From the NCBI GenBank assembly GCA_030628805.1, contig DAOVQG010000193.1:1-9153 (forward strand): DNA of 9,153 nucleotides, given 5' to 3'. The stretch comes from JAGMDK01 sp023128695. Its GTDB lineage: Bacteria > Planctomycetota > Phycisphaerae > UBA1845 > Fen-1342. Shown here one piece after another: positions 1 through 7,006 of the stretch (positions within the stretch are counted from its first letter, which is position 1; the number at the start of each line of letters is the position of its first letter). The notes under the pieces are model-generated. The model was given only the letters and a program-made list of their open reading frames with translations, was not told the origin of the DNA and ran no database searches. Position numbers and translations under genes: made by a program.

Positions 1-159
1 CGACCACTAACTACTAACAGCTAATAGCACGTCCGTATTGAACAACCTGTTATTTTCCATAGAGTTATCGTATCCACCAAAAATAGTCACACCCAAAAGG
101 GGCATTTCTGTCTGCTCCGGTTGCCGCCTCGCTTCCGCTGGGGTAAGAATTCGAGGACA

Positions 160-3100
160 ATGGCCAATGTGTCTCGACGTCTGATCATCAAACCACCGGC
201 CGTGACGCCGGAGCGCTTGACGCGGCTCGCCGAAGCTCTCCAAGACGCGATCCACACTCAAAACAGGCTCTCGGCCAAGTCCCCATACATCCTGCAATTC
301 ACGGGGCCGCTACAGGAGAACGAGCAGGCCTTTTTCGTCGAACATGAACCGGCGACCGGCATAACGCCGAGCGAGTTGTTCTCGGCGGAGGGTCCCTTTG
401 CGACCGAAGAGCAACTCTTGCAGGCCCTGGCGGCCCTGGCCGACGCCCTGGCCGCAGCTCATGCCGGAGGAAAAGCCCGACCCGTGGTACACGGCGGTCT
501 CTGCCCGGGCACCCTCCTGATTGCAGACGACGGCCTCTTCCGGGTCACGGACTTCGGTTTCGCGCCGGCTATATGCAAGACCCTCGGGGTGGACAGCTAT
601 CTGAATCTGGCCGTCGGACCTCACGCCGACGGCTCCGGGGCCTGGGAGATCCTGCCCCCCGACGTGATCGACCGCGACGATCGACTCTGTGCATTCATCG
701 ACCCTGACAAGTACGGCTCCGAATCGCTGTCGAGCTTCGAGTTAGGCTCGGATATCATCGCAGCCGGTCTTGTCCTCTACCTGTTGGCCGAACACACGCA
801 TCCTTACTTATATTTCGAGCCCGAAGCCCATCGCGTCGTCGATATGGCCCGGGCCATGGGCTTCGGCGTCCCTAACGTCTTTGCAAGAACGCAGTTATGT
901 GAATCAAGCCAGCCCGCGGTCCAGGCTTGGCTGGAGCTGGTGGCGAGTATGCTGGCACGCCTGCCACGCGAGCGGCCCGCGGCGGCGGAATTGGCCCAGC
1001 GCGTCAAGTCCGCCGCTCCCCCTGTTGATCTTGACACTATCAAAGCCCAACGCTGGCTGGCGCAGCTCGAAAGCTTGCTGGAAGCAAAAGTATGGCATGA
1101 GCTGGAGGCGCTCGTTGATGAGCGACCCGAACTCAAGAGCTGGCCCGCCGACCTGCTCGCCCGCGCGGAGAGCATCGAGGCCCGGGTTCGGGAACACCTC
1201 GCCGAGGAGGGGCAACGAGCCGCCATTGATGCAGAGCGGCAAGCCGTGGCGAAATGGTTCACACGCCTGAAAAGCGCCGTCCAGGGCAAGGACTGGGAGA
1301 CGGCACAAAGCCTGTTGGACGAGAAGCCCCGCGGCGAGCATTGGCCGGAGGGGGTTCAGGAACAACTCGAACCGCTCACGGCGAAAATCGCGCACGCGGC
1401 GGCCGAGCGGAAGGCTCGCGCCTGGCAGAAAGTGCTGCAAAAGGCCTTCGAGGCCAAAAACTGGTCGGGGGTGGGCAAGCTGCTGGCCCAGCGCCCCGCG
1501 CTCGATCCGTGGCCGGAGGACATGCAGAAATACGTAACCTCGGTCGAAGCCGCGCACGCGGAACACTTGGAGGAGCAGGAACGCGAGCAACGTCGGATCG
1601 CCGAGCAGCAGCAGCAGGCCCGTGCCTGGCTCGAGCAAGCCCAAGCTCTGGCCGGCGACGAGCAGTGGACCGAGTCGCTCGACGTGCTCGCGAGACCGCC
1701 GGAGCTGGAGCACTGGCCCGCCGGGGTACATGAAGAGGCGGATCGGCTGCTGAAAAGTTGCCGGCTGCACCTGACCGACGCTGTCGCCACAAACCTCGAT
1801 CAGATCACCGAGACCATCCGCCGGCATGGCGAAAGCATTGTCCACGAGGTGCTCGGGCAGCGGCTCAGCGGGCTGGTGCGGCCGGACCGCAGCGAGACGA
1901 GCGTGGACCTGATCATCTGGGCCCCGCCGGACAGTGAGGCCGACGGTCGGGCACTGCTGCTGGTGCGCCTGCGGTCGGATAACGAAGAGGCCACCGGCGA
2001 GCCGATCAAGGGTGAGCTCGATTTTGTCCTGAAAGATGACATCGTTCAGCTCTGCGGCGGTCAGGAGAAGTTCAGCGTGCTCGTCGGAGATGGGCTAACG
2101 CAGCAGCTTATCCAACTCCAAAACGCCCAGTTGCGCGGCTTCGAGCGCGATTTGCGGGCGACGATCTTCGCGGAGGCCGCCGTCCAGGCGGAAGTGGATC
2201 AACCCCAACCCCAGGTTCCCGCTCAAATCAACCTGTTGGGAGACGATGGAAGCGACGAACTGCAAGTAGATCTTCTGTGGCGCGATGAGGAGCTGTCGTG
2301 GACGGCGGTGGATAAAGACACCCTGGCGGCGGAAGCGTCGCGCCTCGCTACGACAGTGACACAACGGGTCATACTCGCCGATTTATTGGGGCGTTCCCAG
2401 ACGCTGCGTGAGTATAAAAGCACTTTCTCGATAGACCTGAGCGTCACTGAACAACCGCCGCCGGGCGAGCTGCCTACATCGTTATCATTTGAAGTCCGCG
2501 GGCATTTCGGCCCCCCTGAGCGCAGCAGGTCACATCCGCTTTTCACCGCGACGGCCGTCTGCGACCACGTGGGGCGGGCATCCTGCGATGTCGAGCTCAC
2601 GGCGGTTGAGACCGAGCTTCAGCAATTGATCGTGGAGTCGCAGGACCTGTCGCGGGAGGCGCTATTCGGTGGGCTCAAGATGCTGGCCCGAGTGGCGGCT
2701 ACGCGTCCGAAAATCAGCGGTCCCAAGCGCGGCAAGACCCCCGTCGGCGAAATCACGTTCGAGGTAAGGCCCAAATCCGGCCAGGCTTTCGCCCTCAAGG
2801 CCGCGTGGAACACCGATACATTCACCTATGAGATGCCCGCGGGGTGGGAAAAGAAGGTTGAGGTGTTGCTCGGGGCGGTGCCGGAATCCTTCGGCAGCTT
2901 GGAGGCTCAGACGATCCGCAAGGCACGTCCCGCCGCCCGGCGCGGGGTGGTTATCGGGGGCGCGCTGGCGGGCGCCTGCGTCGTCATCGTGGTTGGCGCG
3001 TACGTTGGACTACGGGGAGGAGGCGAACCCACACCACCTCCGGCCCCCAAACCCACGCCAATTGTGCAAAATGATGGTGGAGAAACGACCATCGTGGCCG

Positions 3101-4413
3101 AGCCGCCCATCGAAACGCCCGCTATCACCGAAACCGATACCGGAACCGCCCCTGATACGGGCGAGCCGGGGCCGGTGGTCGTCGTTACTTCACAGCCGGG
3201 GGAAGAAGCGGCTGGGCCCGAAACGGCCCCCCCGGAACCGGGACCGGGCGATCTCGTGTCGAGTCTGGCGGAGTATTTCAACTCGGACCCGGATCGCTTT
3301 GGAACACAAGTGCCGATTGATGAGCTGATGCAGGCCCTCATCCCCCCAGCGGAGTGGGATAAAGAAGGCAGTCCCGCACCGGGCCAGGCTCAGTTTCTCG
3401 CGCAGGTTGCCATCCCGGAGAGTGTCATCTTCGAAGACTTCGATCCGGTTGGCAGCGAGCGGGTCGCGTTTGACCTCAAAATCGAACTCAAAGGTAAGGC
3501 CCGCGTCTCGCCGCAGATTTTCACAATGCAGCGCATCGCGGATGGCTGGCAGCCGGCGCCGGAGAACCCGATCAGCCTGGCCGGCCTGGCGGGAGCCGCG
3601 AAGACGGTGTTGCTGGAAGCAGTTCGGCGAGCACGCGATGATGTCGCCTCGAACCGTCTCCAGGGTAACCTGACCGCCGCGCATGCCGGTTTCGAGCGGG
3701 TCAGTGCAATCCTGCCGGCCCTCGCTGATGAGAACGAAGTGTCACAACTTCAAGATTTGATGCACTCGCTGCCGCCGGCGTGGGAACAACTGCAAGCCGA
3801 CTTGCAGACCAGCGGATACAGTGCCGACGGCGAACCGGAGGCGGCGACCGGCTATCCCGCGCGGCTGAGGGACGATCAGGGGCACCTGCTTCGGCTTGTG
3901 TCATTACCGCCGGGGGACGAGCTGTGGACCCGGCTAGGAGAGCTGGTGACGCCCCAGCAGCCGCTCAGTGAGTTCCTCGGGCTCCCCGAGGCAGAGCGGC
4001 CGTGGCGGATCTATTACCTCGACGACGCCGAACTTCTGGCTGCCAATGACTTTACGCAGGCTGTCGTTCACGCCGAAAACCTTGGACGGGAGCTGCCCAC
4101 ACGCGACGAGTGGCTGCTGACTGCGCTTAAATTGCGTCACAGCCCCCCCACGGGTTTGTTTGGAGGGCTCCGTGAGTGGTGTACCGATAACGCCGAGGGG
4201 GCGGCGAGTACGGTGGGGAATTGGGCCTGTGGCGGCGTTACCCGGACGGTGCGCGGCCAAGAGCAGGTTCTGCCCACTCCGCCCGAGAACCCAGGCCAAC
4301 TGGATGAAATGTGGCGCTGGCTGAACGACCCGCTCGTGGTGCAGCGGAGAGATGGTCGCTTTGGTGACAACCTGACTGGCGCGCGGCCGATTCTGCGGAT
4401 TTTTCCGCGTTAG
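160..4413 (+). CDS. Giant single-span membrane protein: pseudokinase, Trp-repeat region, TM helix, degenerate FGE/SUMF1-like C-terminus
   Basis: With the ATG at 160 as start the protein is 1417 aa. A kinase-like C-lobe is visible: HGGL at 111 replaces HRDL, so the catalytic Asp is missing, and the Asn of the catalytic loop is Thr. DFG is kept at 131-133, as are the helix-F Asp (D198) and the RP pair at 272-273. A Lys at 11 could be the beta-3 Lys, but no Gly-rich loop precedes it. Residues 296-537 hold four helical repeats with the spacing W-x12-W-x15-WP, joined by Glu/Gln/Arg-rich linkers. Residues about 540-917 are unrecognised. A membrane helix at 930-951 follows an Arg-rich stretch, so the N-terminus should be cytoplasmic. 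Next come a Pro/Glu/Thr-rich linker (about 953-1027) and an FGE-like domain (about 1243-1417) with LPPG, LPTRDEW (1312-1318), REWC (1338-1341) and a terminal TGARP. I infer a non-catalytic transmembrane signalling or scaffold protein. Start: TTG 121 is also possible. ATG 160 has GAGGA only 2 nt upstream, and GTG 169 lies 11 nt from it. Confidence 0.85.
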   Translation: MANVSRRLIIKPPAVTPERLTRLAEALQDAIHTQNRLSAKSPYILQFTGPLQENEQAFFVEHEPATGITPSELFSAEGPFATEEQLLQALAALADALAAAHAGGKARPVVHGGLCPGTLLIADDGLFRVTDFGFAPAICKTLGVDSYLNLAVGPHADGSGAWEILPPDVIDRDDRLCAFIDPDKYGSESLSSFELGSDIIAAGLVLYLLAEHTHPYLYFEPEAHRVVDMARAMGFGVPNVFARTQLCESSQPAVQAWLELVASMLARLPRERPAAAELAQRVKSAAPPVDLDTIKAQRWLAQLESLLEAKVWHELEALVDERPELKSWPADLLARAESIEARVREHLAEEGQRAAIDAERQAVAKWFTRLKSAVQGKDWETAQSLLDEKPRGEHWPEGVQEQLEPLTAKIAHAAAERKARAWQKVLQKAFEAKNWSGVGKLLAQRPALDPWPEDMQKYVTSVEAAHAEHLEEQEREQRRIAEQQQQARAWLEQAQALAGDEQWTESLDVLARPPELEHWPAGVHEEADRLLKSCRLHLTDAVATNLDQITETIRRHGESIVHEVLGQRLSGLVRPDRSETSVDLIIWAPPDSEADGRALLLVRLRSDNEEATGEPIKGELDFVLKDDIVQLCGGQEKFSVLVGDGLTQQLIQLQNAQLRGFERDLRATIFAEAAVQAEVDQPQPQVPAQINLLGDDGSDELQVDLLWRDEELSWTAVDKDTLAAEASRLATTVTQRVILADLLGRSQTLREYKSTFSIDLSVTEQPPPGELPTSLSFEVRGHFGPPERSRSHPLFTATAVCDHVGRASCDVELTAVETELQQLIVESQDLSREALFGGLKMLARVAATRPKISGPKRGKTPVGEITFEVRPKSGQAFALKAAWNTDTFTYEMPAGWEKKVEVLLGAVPESFGSLEAQTIRKARPAARRGVVIGGALAGACVVIVVGAYVGLRGGGEPTPPPAPKPTPIVQNDGGETTIVAEPPIETPAITETDTGTAPDTGEPGPVVVVTSQPGEEAAGPETAPPEPGPGDLVSSLAEYFNSDPDRFGTQVPIDELMQALIPPAEWDKEGSPAPGQAQFLAQVAIPESVIFEDFDPVGSERVAFDLKIELKGKARVSPQIFTMQRIADGWQPAPENPISLAGLAGAAKTVLLEAVRRARDDVASNRLQGNLTAAHAGFERVSAILPALADENEVSQLQDLMHSLPPAWEQLQADLQTSGYSADGEPEAATGYPARLRDDQGHLLRLVSLPPGDELWTRLGELVTPQQPLSEFLGLPEAERPWRIYYLDDAELLAANDFTQAVVHAENLGRELPTRDEWLLTALKLRHSPPTGLFGGLREWCTDNAEGAASTVGNWACGGVTRTVRGQEQVLPTPPENPGQLDEMWRWLNDPLVVQRRDGRFGDNLTGARPILRIFPR

Positions 4414-4415
4414 GG

Positions 4416-4446
4416 ATCAAGGTGCCGAGGAATCAAGGGGCCGAGG
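4416..4446. repeat. Short tandem direct repeat, 16-bp period
   Basis: The 15-mers at 4416-4430 (ATCAAGGTGCCGAGG) and 4432-4446 (ATCAAGGGGCCGAGG) differ at one base. A more diverged third copy may follow to about 4475. It sits directly behind the stop codon of the giant gene. An AT-rich stretch follows, with CTATATATC repeated at 4499-4507 and 4517-4525. No function is apparent. Confidence 0.6.
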
Positions 4447-4526
4447 GGCTGGGAATCCAAGGAGTTCCAGGGGAATCAACCCGTGTTTGTACGCGCTGCT
4501 ATATATCATATTATTACTATATATCC

Positions 4527-4738
4527 TAGTGCTCCGTCGGCCCTAGATTGACGGGTAGCACCATGGAAGGGAGGGCGAGGCTCCTGCCGAGCCGCGGCGT
4601 CCGTGGAAGGGAGGGCGAAGCTCCCGCTGAGCCGCAGATATGGGAGGGCGAAGCTCCTGCTGAGCCGCGGCGTCCCCGGCTCGGCAGGAGCCTCGCCCTC
4701 CCAGGCCAACCCGCGCCTTTTCCAGTGTCGACGCACTA
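4527..4738. mobile_element. MITE-like cassette A (212 bp) bounded by inverted TAGTGC...CGGGT termini
   Basis: The left terminus 4527-4557 begins TAGTGCTCCGTC and has TTGACGGGT at 4548-4556. It matches the terminus at 8947-8977 at 24 of 31 positions. The right terminus, read on the minus strand from 4738 to 4708, begins TAGTGCGTC and ends CGGGTT in the same register (18 of 31). Both ends therefore start with TA, which could be a target-site signature. The interior is occupied by a 30-nt repeat cluster with a snap-back copy. No ORF is credible. It lies between the giant gene and the parS/parB region, 37 bp from parS. Calling it mobile is inference from the shared termini. Confidence 0.6.
4569..4702. 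repeat. Repeat cluster 1: three direct 30-nt units plus one inverted unit (planctomycete 'EGEAPAEP' repeat)
   Basis: Direct units start at 4569, 4609 and 4642, each beginning GGGAGGGCGA. The last unit at 4678-4702 is a perfect 25-nt reverse complement of 4569-4593, so the cluster can fold back into a long stem. The outer unit carries GAGGCTCCTGCCGAGCC. The inner ones carry GAAGCTCCCGCTGAGCC or GAAGCTCCTGCTGAGCC. Translation in one frame gives EGEAPAEP, but unit spacings of 40 and 33 do not keep a frame, so I do not treat this as coding. Confidence 0.9.
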
Positions 4739-4775
4739 GCATTTCACGGCACCTTCAGGCACAAATGAAACAACC

Positions 4776-4791
4776 CGTTTCACGTGAAACA
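4776..4791. promoter_or_regulatory. parS: parS-like ParB binding site
   Basis: The 14-nt perfect palindrome GTTTCACGTGAAAC (4777-4790) lies in CGTTTCACGTGAAACA. This differs from the widely conserved bacterial parS consensus TGTTTCACGTGAAACA only at the first base. It is also enclosed by 7-bp outer arms CAACCCG (4771-4777) and CGGGTTG (4794-4800). It ends 58 bp before the parB start, next to a possible -35 box. That fits both a centromere-like loading site for ParB-CTP clamps and autoregulation of parB. Confidence 0.85.
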
Positions 4792-4797
4792 TCCGGG

Positions 4798-4827
4798 TTG
4801 ACAACACGCCGAGATGCGTCGTAGGCT
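4798..4827 (+). promoter_or_regulatory. Candidate parB promoter
   Basis: TTGACA at 4798-4803 is a perfect -35 hexamer. TAGGCT at 4822-4827, after an 18-bp spacer, is a weak -10 (3 of 6 to TATAAT). Transcription would start about 15-20 nt before the parB ATG. The -35 overlaps the right arm of the inverted repeat around parS, so bound ParB could block it. The weak -10 keeps confidence low. Confidence 0.35.
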
Positions 4828-4849
4828 ACACGCCACAAAGGAGATTACG

Positions 4850-5779
4850 ATGGCAAAGACTACAAATCGGCTCGGCAAGGGGCTCAATGCCCTCATCAGC
4901 GCACGCAGTTCCAAGCTCTCTGCCCCAACCTCGCCGACAACCTCAACAGACGCCGAACCAGACCCACACCAAATCCAACATTTGGTCCTCGCTAGTATCT
5001 CCAACAACCCCCGACAACCCAGAACAACCTTCGACAACCAAAGCCTAAGCGAGCTCGCAGACTCCATCAAAGCTAACGGTATACTGCAACCAATCATCGT
5101 GCGAACAACTGGTGACAATACGTACGAACTAGTCGCCGGTGAACGGCGTGTGCGGGCGGCCAAACTCGCCGGGCTCGACACTATTCCGGCCATGGTCCAC
5201 GAGCTGTCAGAAAACAAGTCCTTCGAGCTCGCCCTAATCGAGAACCTGCAACGCGAAGACCTCGCTCCCCTGGAGCGTGCCTCGGCCTACCAACAATACC
5301 TGGATTCCTTCGGCGGAACCGTAGAAGACCTGGCGCAACACCTTTCTGAAAGCCGCGCTAATATATCTAATTACCTTCGTCTACTGAAGTTACAGCCAGA
5401 AGTGTGCTATCTGCTCGGCCGTGGTCAACTCAGCATGGGACAGGCTCGGGCCATCGCGGGTATCACAGACCAGTCCAAACAGCTTGCCATCGCTCGCCTG
5501 GCATTCAGAAGAAACCTCTCTGTGCGTCAAGTGGAGGAACTGGCCCGTTCCGCAGAGACCTCGCCCCAACCATCCGGAGCCAAGAAAACCACGGATACCG
5601 ATTCACAGAAACACCACCTCGACGACGTCGAGCAGGCTCTTGCCAAGGCCCTCGGCTTGCGCGTCCGCCTAAATCCCGGCCGAAAAAAGAACTCCGGACG
5701 TGTTATCATCTGGTATTCCACCCTCGATGAGTTTGATCGCATCGCTGAGCGCATAGGCGGTGACGTTAACCTGGAATAA
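4850..5779 (+). CDS. parB: Chromosome-partitioning protein ParB (CTP-dependent parS-binding clamp)
   Basis: The protein is 309 aa. ATG 4850 has AAAGGAG at 4837-4843 with 6-nt spacing. The in-frame ATG at 4814 lacks such a site. The N-terminal LGKGLNALI is the conserved ParA-contact motif of chromosomal ParBs. The N-terminal ParB/Srx domain carries GERR (97-100) and ENLQREDL (131-138), the CTP- and parS-related motifs. A helix-turn-helix lies at about 157-181 (TVEDLAQHL to YLRLLKL). The C-terminal dimerisation segment (about 262-309) has the family pattern of Gly-Arg-Val-Ile-Ile followed by LDEF-RIAERI. A parS-like site lies 58 bp upstream. No parA is adjacent in the window, which is unusual because parA normally precedes parB. 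The 5' part of the gene is strongly C-rich over G on the coding strand (28 C to 7 G in 4921-4980). Identification is secure. Confidence 0.97.
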   Translation: MAKTTNRLGKGLNALISARSSKLSAPTSPTTSTDAEPDPHQIQHLVLASISNNPRQPRTTFDNQSLSELADSIKANGILQPIIVRTTGDNTYELVAGERRVRAAKLAGLDTIPAMVHELSENKSFELALIENLQREDLAPLERASAYQQYLDSFGGTVEDLAQHLSESRANISNYLRLLKLQPEVCYLLGRGQLSMGQARAIAGITDQSKQLAIARLAFRRNLSVRQVEELARSAETSPQPSGAKKTTDTDSQKHHLDDVEQALAKALGLRVRLNPGRKKNSGRVIIWYSTLDEFDRIAERIGGDVNLE

Positions 5780-5792
5780 TGGAGGTTTCTCC

Positions 5793-6656
5793 ATGACTAC
5801 GAACAGACGCGCGGCTTTTGCCGGACAGTTCTATCCAGGCCACGCCGACTCGTGTGCCCGCCTGGCCGATGAACTCCTCCGGGATGCTAGCAGCCCTGTC
5901 GGACCCGGCGCCATCGTTCCTCATGCCGGCTGGATATACAGTGGGCCGACCGCGGCTCTCAGTATAGCCGCGATCGCGGCCGGCAAACCGGAAACCGTCG
6001 TGATTTTTGGAGCAACACACGGCCCCGACCTCAATCCTGCGAGCGTCTTTCCGTCCGGCTCCTGGCAAACTCCACTCGGGTCTCTAATAATTGACGATAA
6101 GCTGGCCCAACGTTTCACGCTAGCTAAGCAAATTCAAAGCTCTCCTGAATCACACCGGCACGAGCACTCCATAGAGGTTCAGTTGCCGCTGCTTATGCAT
6201 CTGCTGCCCGACGTTAGGATTGTCCCGGTCGGAGTCCGTCCCGGACCTGAAGCTCCTGAGATCGGCCGTTTCTGTGCGTCCGAGGCCCTTGACTCGGGCC
6301 GGAGAGTCGCCTTTCTCGGCTCGACCGATTTGACGCATTACGGGCCGGCCTTCGGGTTCGAGCCGCAGGGCCGAGGATCGGCCGGGATTCGTTGGGCAAA
6401 GGAAGTCAACGATCGGCGTTTTATTGACCTGATACAGGCGCTGGCGGCCGAAGCGGTAGTTCCCGAGGCGGCCACGAATCGAAACGCCTGCGGAGCCGGG
6501 GCCGTTGCAGCAACGATTTCGGCAATGAGAGAATATGGGGCGGATAAGTACGAGGAGTTGCAACACACGTGCAGTGCTGAGGTCAAGGAAGTAGACGATC
6601 CCAACCCGATCAACTCCGTCGGCTACGAAGCCGGCGTTTTCATTAGACCGACCTAG
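5793..6656 (+). CDS. amrB: MEMO-family protein, AmmeMemoRadiSam system protein B
   Basis: The protein is 287 aa, a usual length for the MEMO family, which is related to LigB-type extradiol dioxygenases. ATG 5793 has GGAGG at 5781-5785 with 7-nt spacing. The in-frame GTG at 5760 would overlap parB and has no such site. Family motifs in order are AGQFYP near the N-terminus, PHAGWIYSG (H44), GATHG (H76), HEHSIEVQLP (123-132), STDLTHYG (177-184) and NACGAGAV (C233). H44, H76 and C233 match the metal-ligand positions known for MEMO1. The family is often found with AMMECR1 and a radical-SAM protein; neither is in this window. The biochemical role in bacteria is unsettled, with metal-dependent redox or a modification pathway suggested. 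It lies 13 nt after the parB stop with no terminator between, so it is probably the second gene of a parB operon. Confidence 0.93.
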   Translation: MTTNRRAAFAGQFYPGHADSCARLADELLRDASSPVGPGAIVPHAGWIYSGPTAALSIAAIAAGKPETVVIFGATHGPDLNPASVFPSGSWQTPLGSLIIDDKLAQRFTLAKQIQSSPESHRHEHSIEVQLPLLMHLLPDVRIVPVGVRPGPEAPEIGRFCASEALDSGRRVAFLGSTDLTHYGPAFGFEPQGRGSAGIRWAKEVNDRRFIDLIQALAAEAVVPEAATNRNACGAGAVAATISAMREYGADKYEELQHTCSAEVKEVDDPNPINSVGYEAGVFIRPT

Positions 6657-6697
6657 CGGAATAGTGCTCTGTCAACGCTTAACCTGCGGGTTCAAGC

Positions 6698-6906
6698 GAG
6701 CGGGAGGGCGAGGCTCCTGCCGAGCCGCGGCTGGAGGGGAAGGCGAAGCTCCCGCTGAGCAGCGGCTGGAAGGGAGGGCGAAGCTCCTGCTGAGCCGCGG
6801 CTGCAAGGGAGGGCGAAGCTCCTGCTGAGCCGCGGCTGGAAGGGAGGGCGAAGCTCCCGCTGAGCCGCGGCGCCCCTGGCTCGGCAGGAGCCTCGCCCTC
6901 CCGCTC
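6698..6906. repeat. Repeat cluster 2: five 30-nt units at exact 35-bp period plus inverted end copy
   Basis: Units start at 6702, 6737, 6772, 6807 and 6842, separated by 5-nt spacers (tggag, tggaa, tgcaa, tggaa). The terminal copy with its flank, 6878-6906, is a perfect 29-nt reverse complement of 6698-6726. As in cluster 1, the first unit has GAGGCTCCTGCCGAGCC like the inverted copy, and all inner units have the GAAGCTCC-GCTGAG form. A period of 35 breaks any reading frame, so this is not coding. The structure suggests a long RNA or DNA hairpin with tandem small stems in its loop. Confidence 0.92.
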
Positions 6907-6978
6907 ACCCGACCTCCCGCTCAACCACTGTCCCGCTCACCACCATCCCGCTCGCCCGCCCTACCGTTCGTCTGCCCT
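6900..6978. repeat. Degenerate 16-bp tandem repeat (CCCGCTC units)
   Basis: CCCGCTC recurs at 6900, 6916, 6932 and 6947, and a degenerate ACCGTTC at 6963, giving steps of 16, 16, 15 and 16. The stretch is nearly purine-free on the + strand. It follows directly from the snap-back copy of the 35-bp array and ends where the right terminus of cassette B begins. Confidence 0.7.
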
Positions 6979-7006
6979 ATCCGTCAATCTACGCTTGCCA
7001 GAGCCG

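Noticed and set aside
28..120. Upstream extension of the giant gene to the stop at 25-27
   Set aside because: The frame is open but contains no ATG, GTG or TTG start before 121 and no kinase-like sequence.
904..1845. Long minus-strand ORF of 313 codons opposite the giant gene
   Set aside because: It is a GC-rich antisense shadow. The plus frame carries the recognisable repeats and codon pattern; the minus frame shows no domain.
4395..4408. GCGGA-TTTT(T)-CCGC hairpin as a terminator of the giant gene
   Set aside because: It lies inside the coding sequence and is not followed by a T-run.
4506..4824. ORFs on both strands in the repeat cluster whose translation contains EGEAPAEP or LGRSLALP-like peptides
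   Set aside because: They arise from the GC-rich repeat itself, unit spacing does not keep a frame, and no start is supported by a ribosome-binding site.
6112..6119. GTTTCACG in the MEMO gene and TTTCACG at 4742-4748 as further parS sites
   Set aside because: Only half of the palindrome is present in each; the second halves do not match.
6702..6871. Regular 30-nt repeats with spacers, considered as a CRISPR array
   Set aside because: Spacers are only 5 nt and nearly identical, the last copy is inverted, and there is no cas gene.
6672..6924. ORFs over the 35-bp array
   Set aside because: The period of 35 shifts frame at every unit; several frames stay open only because the repeat lacks stops.
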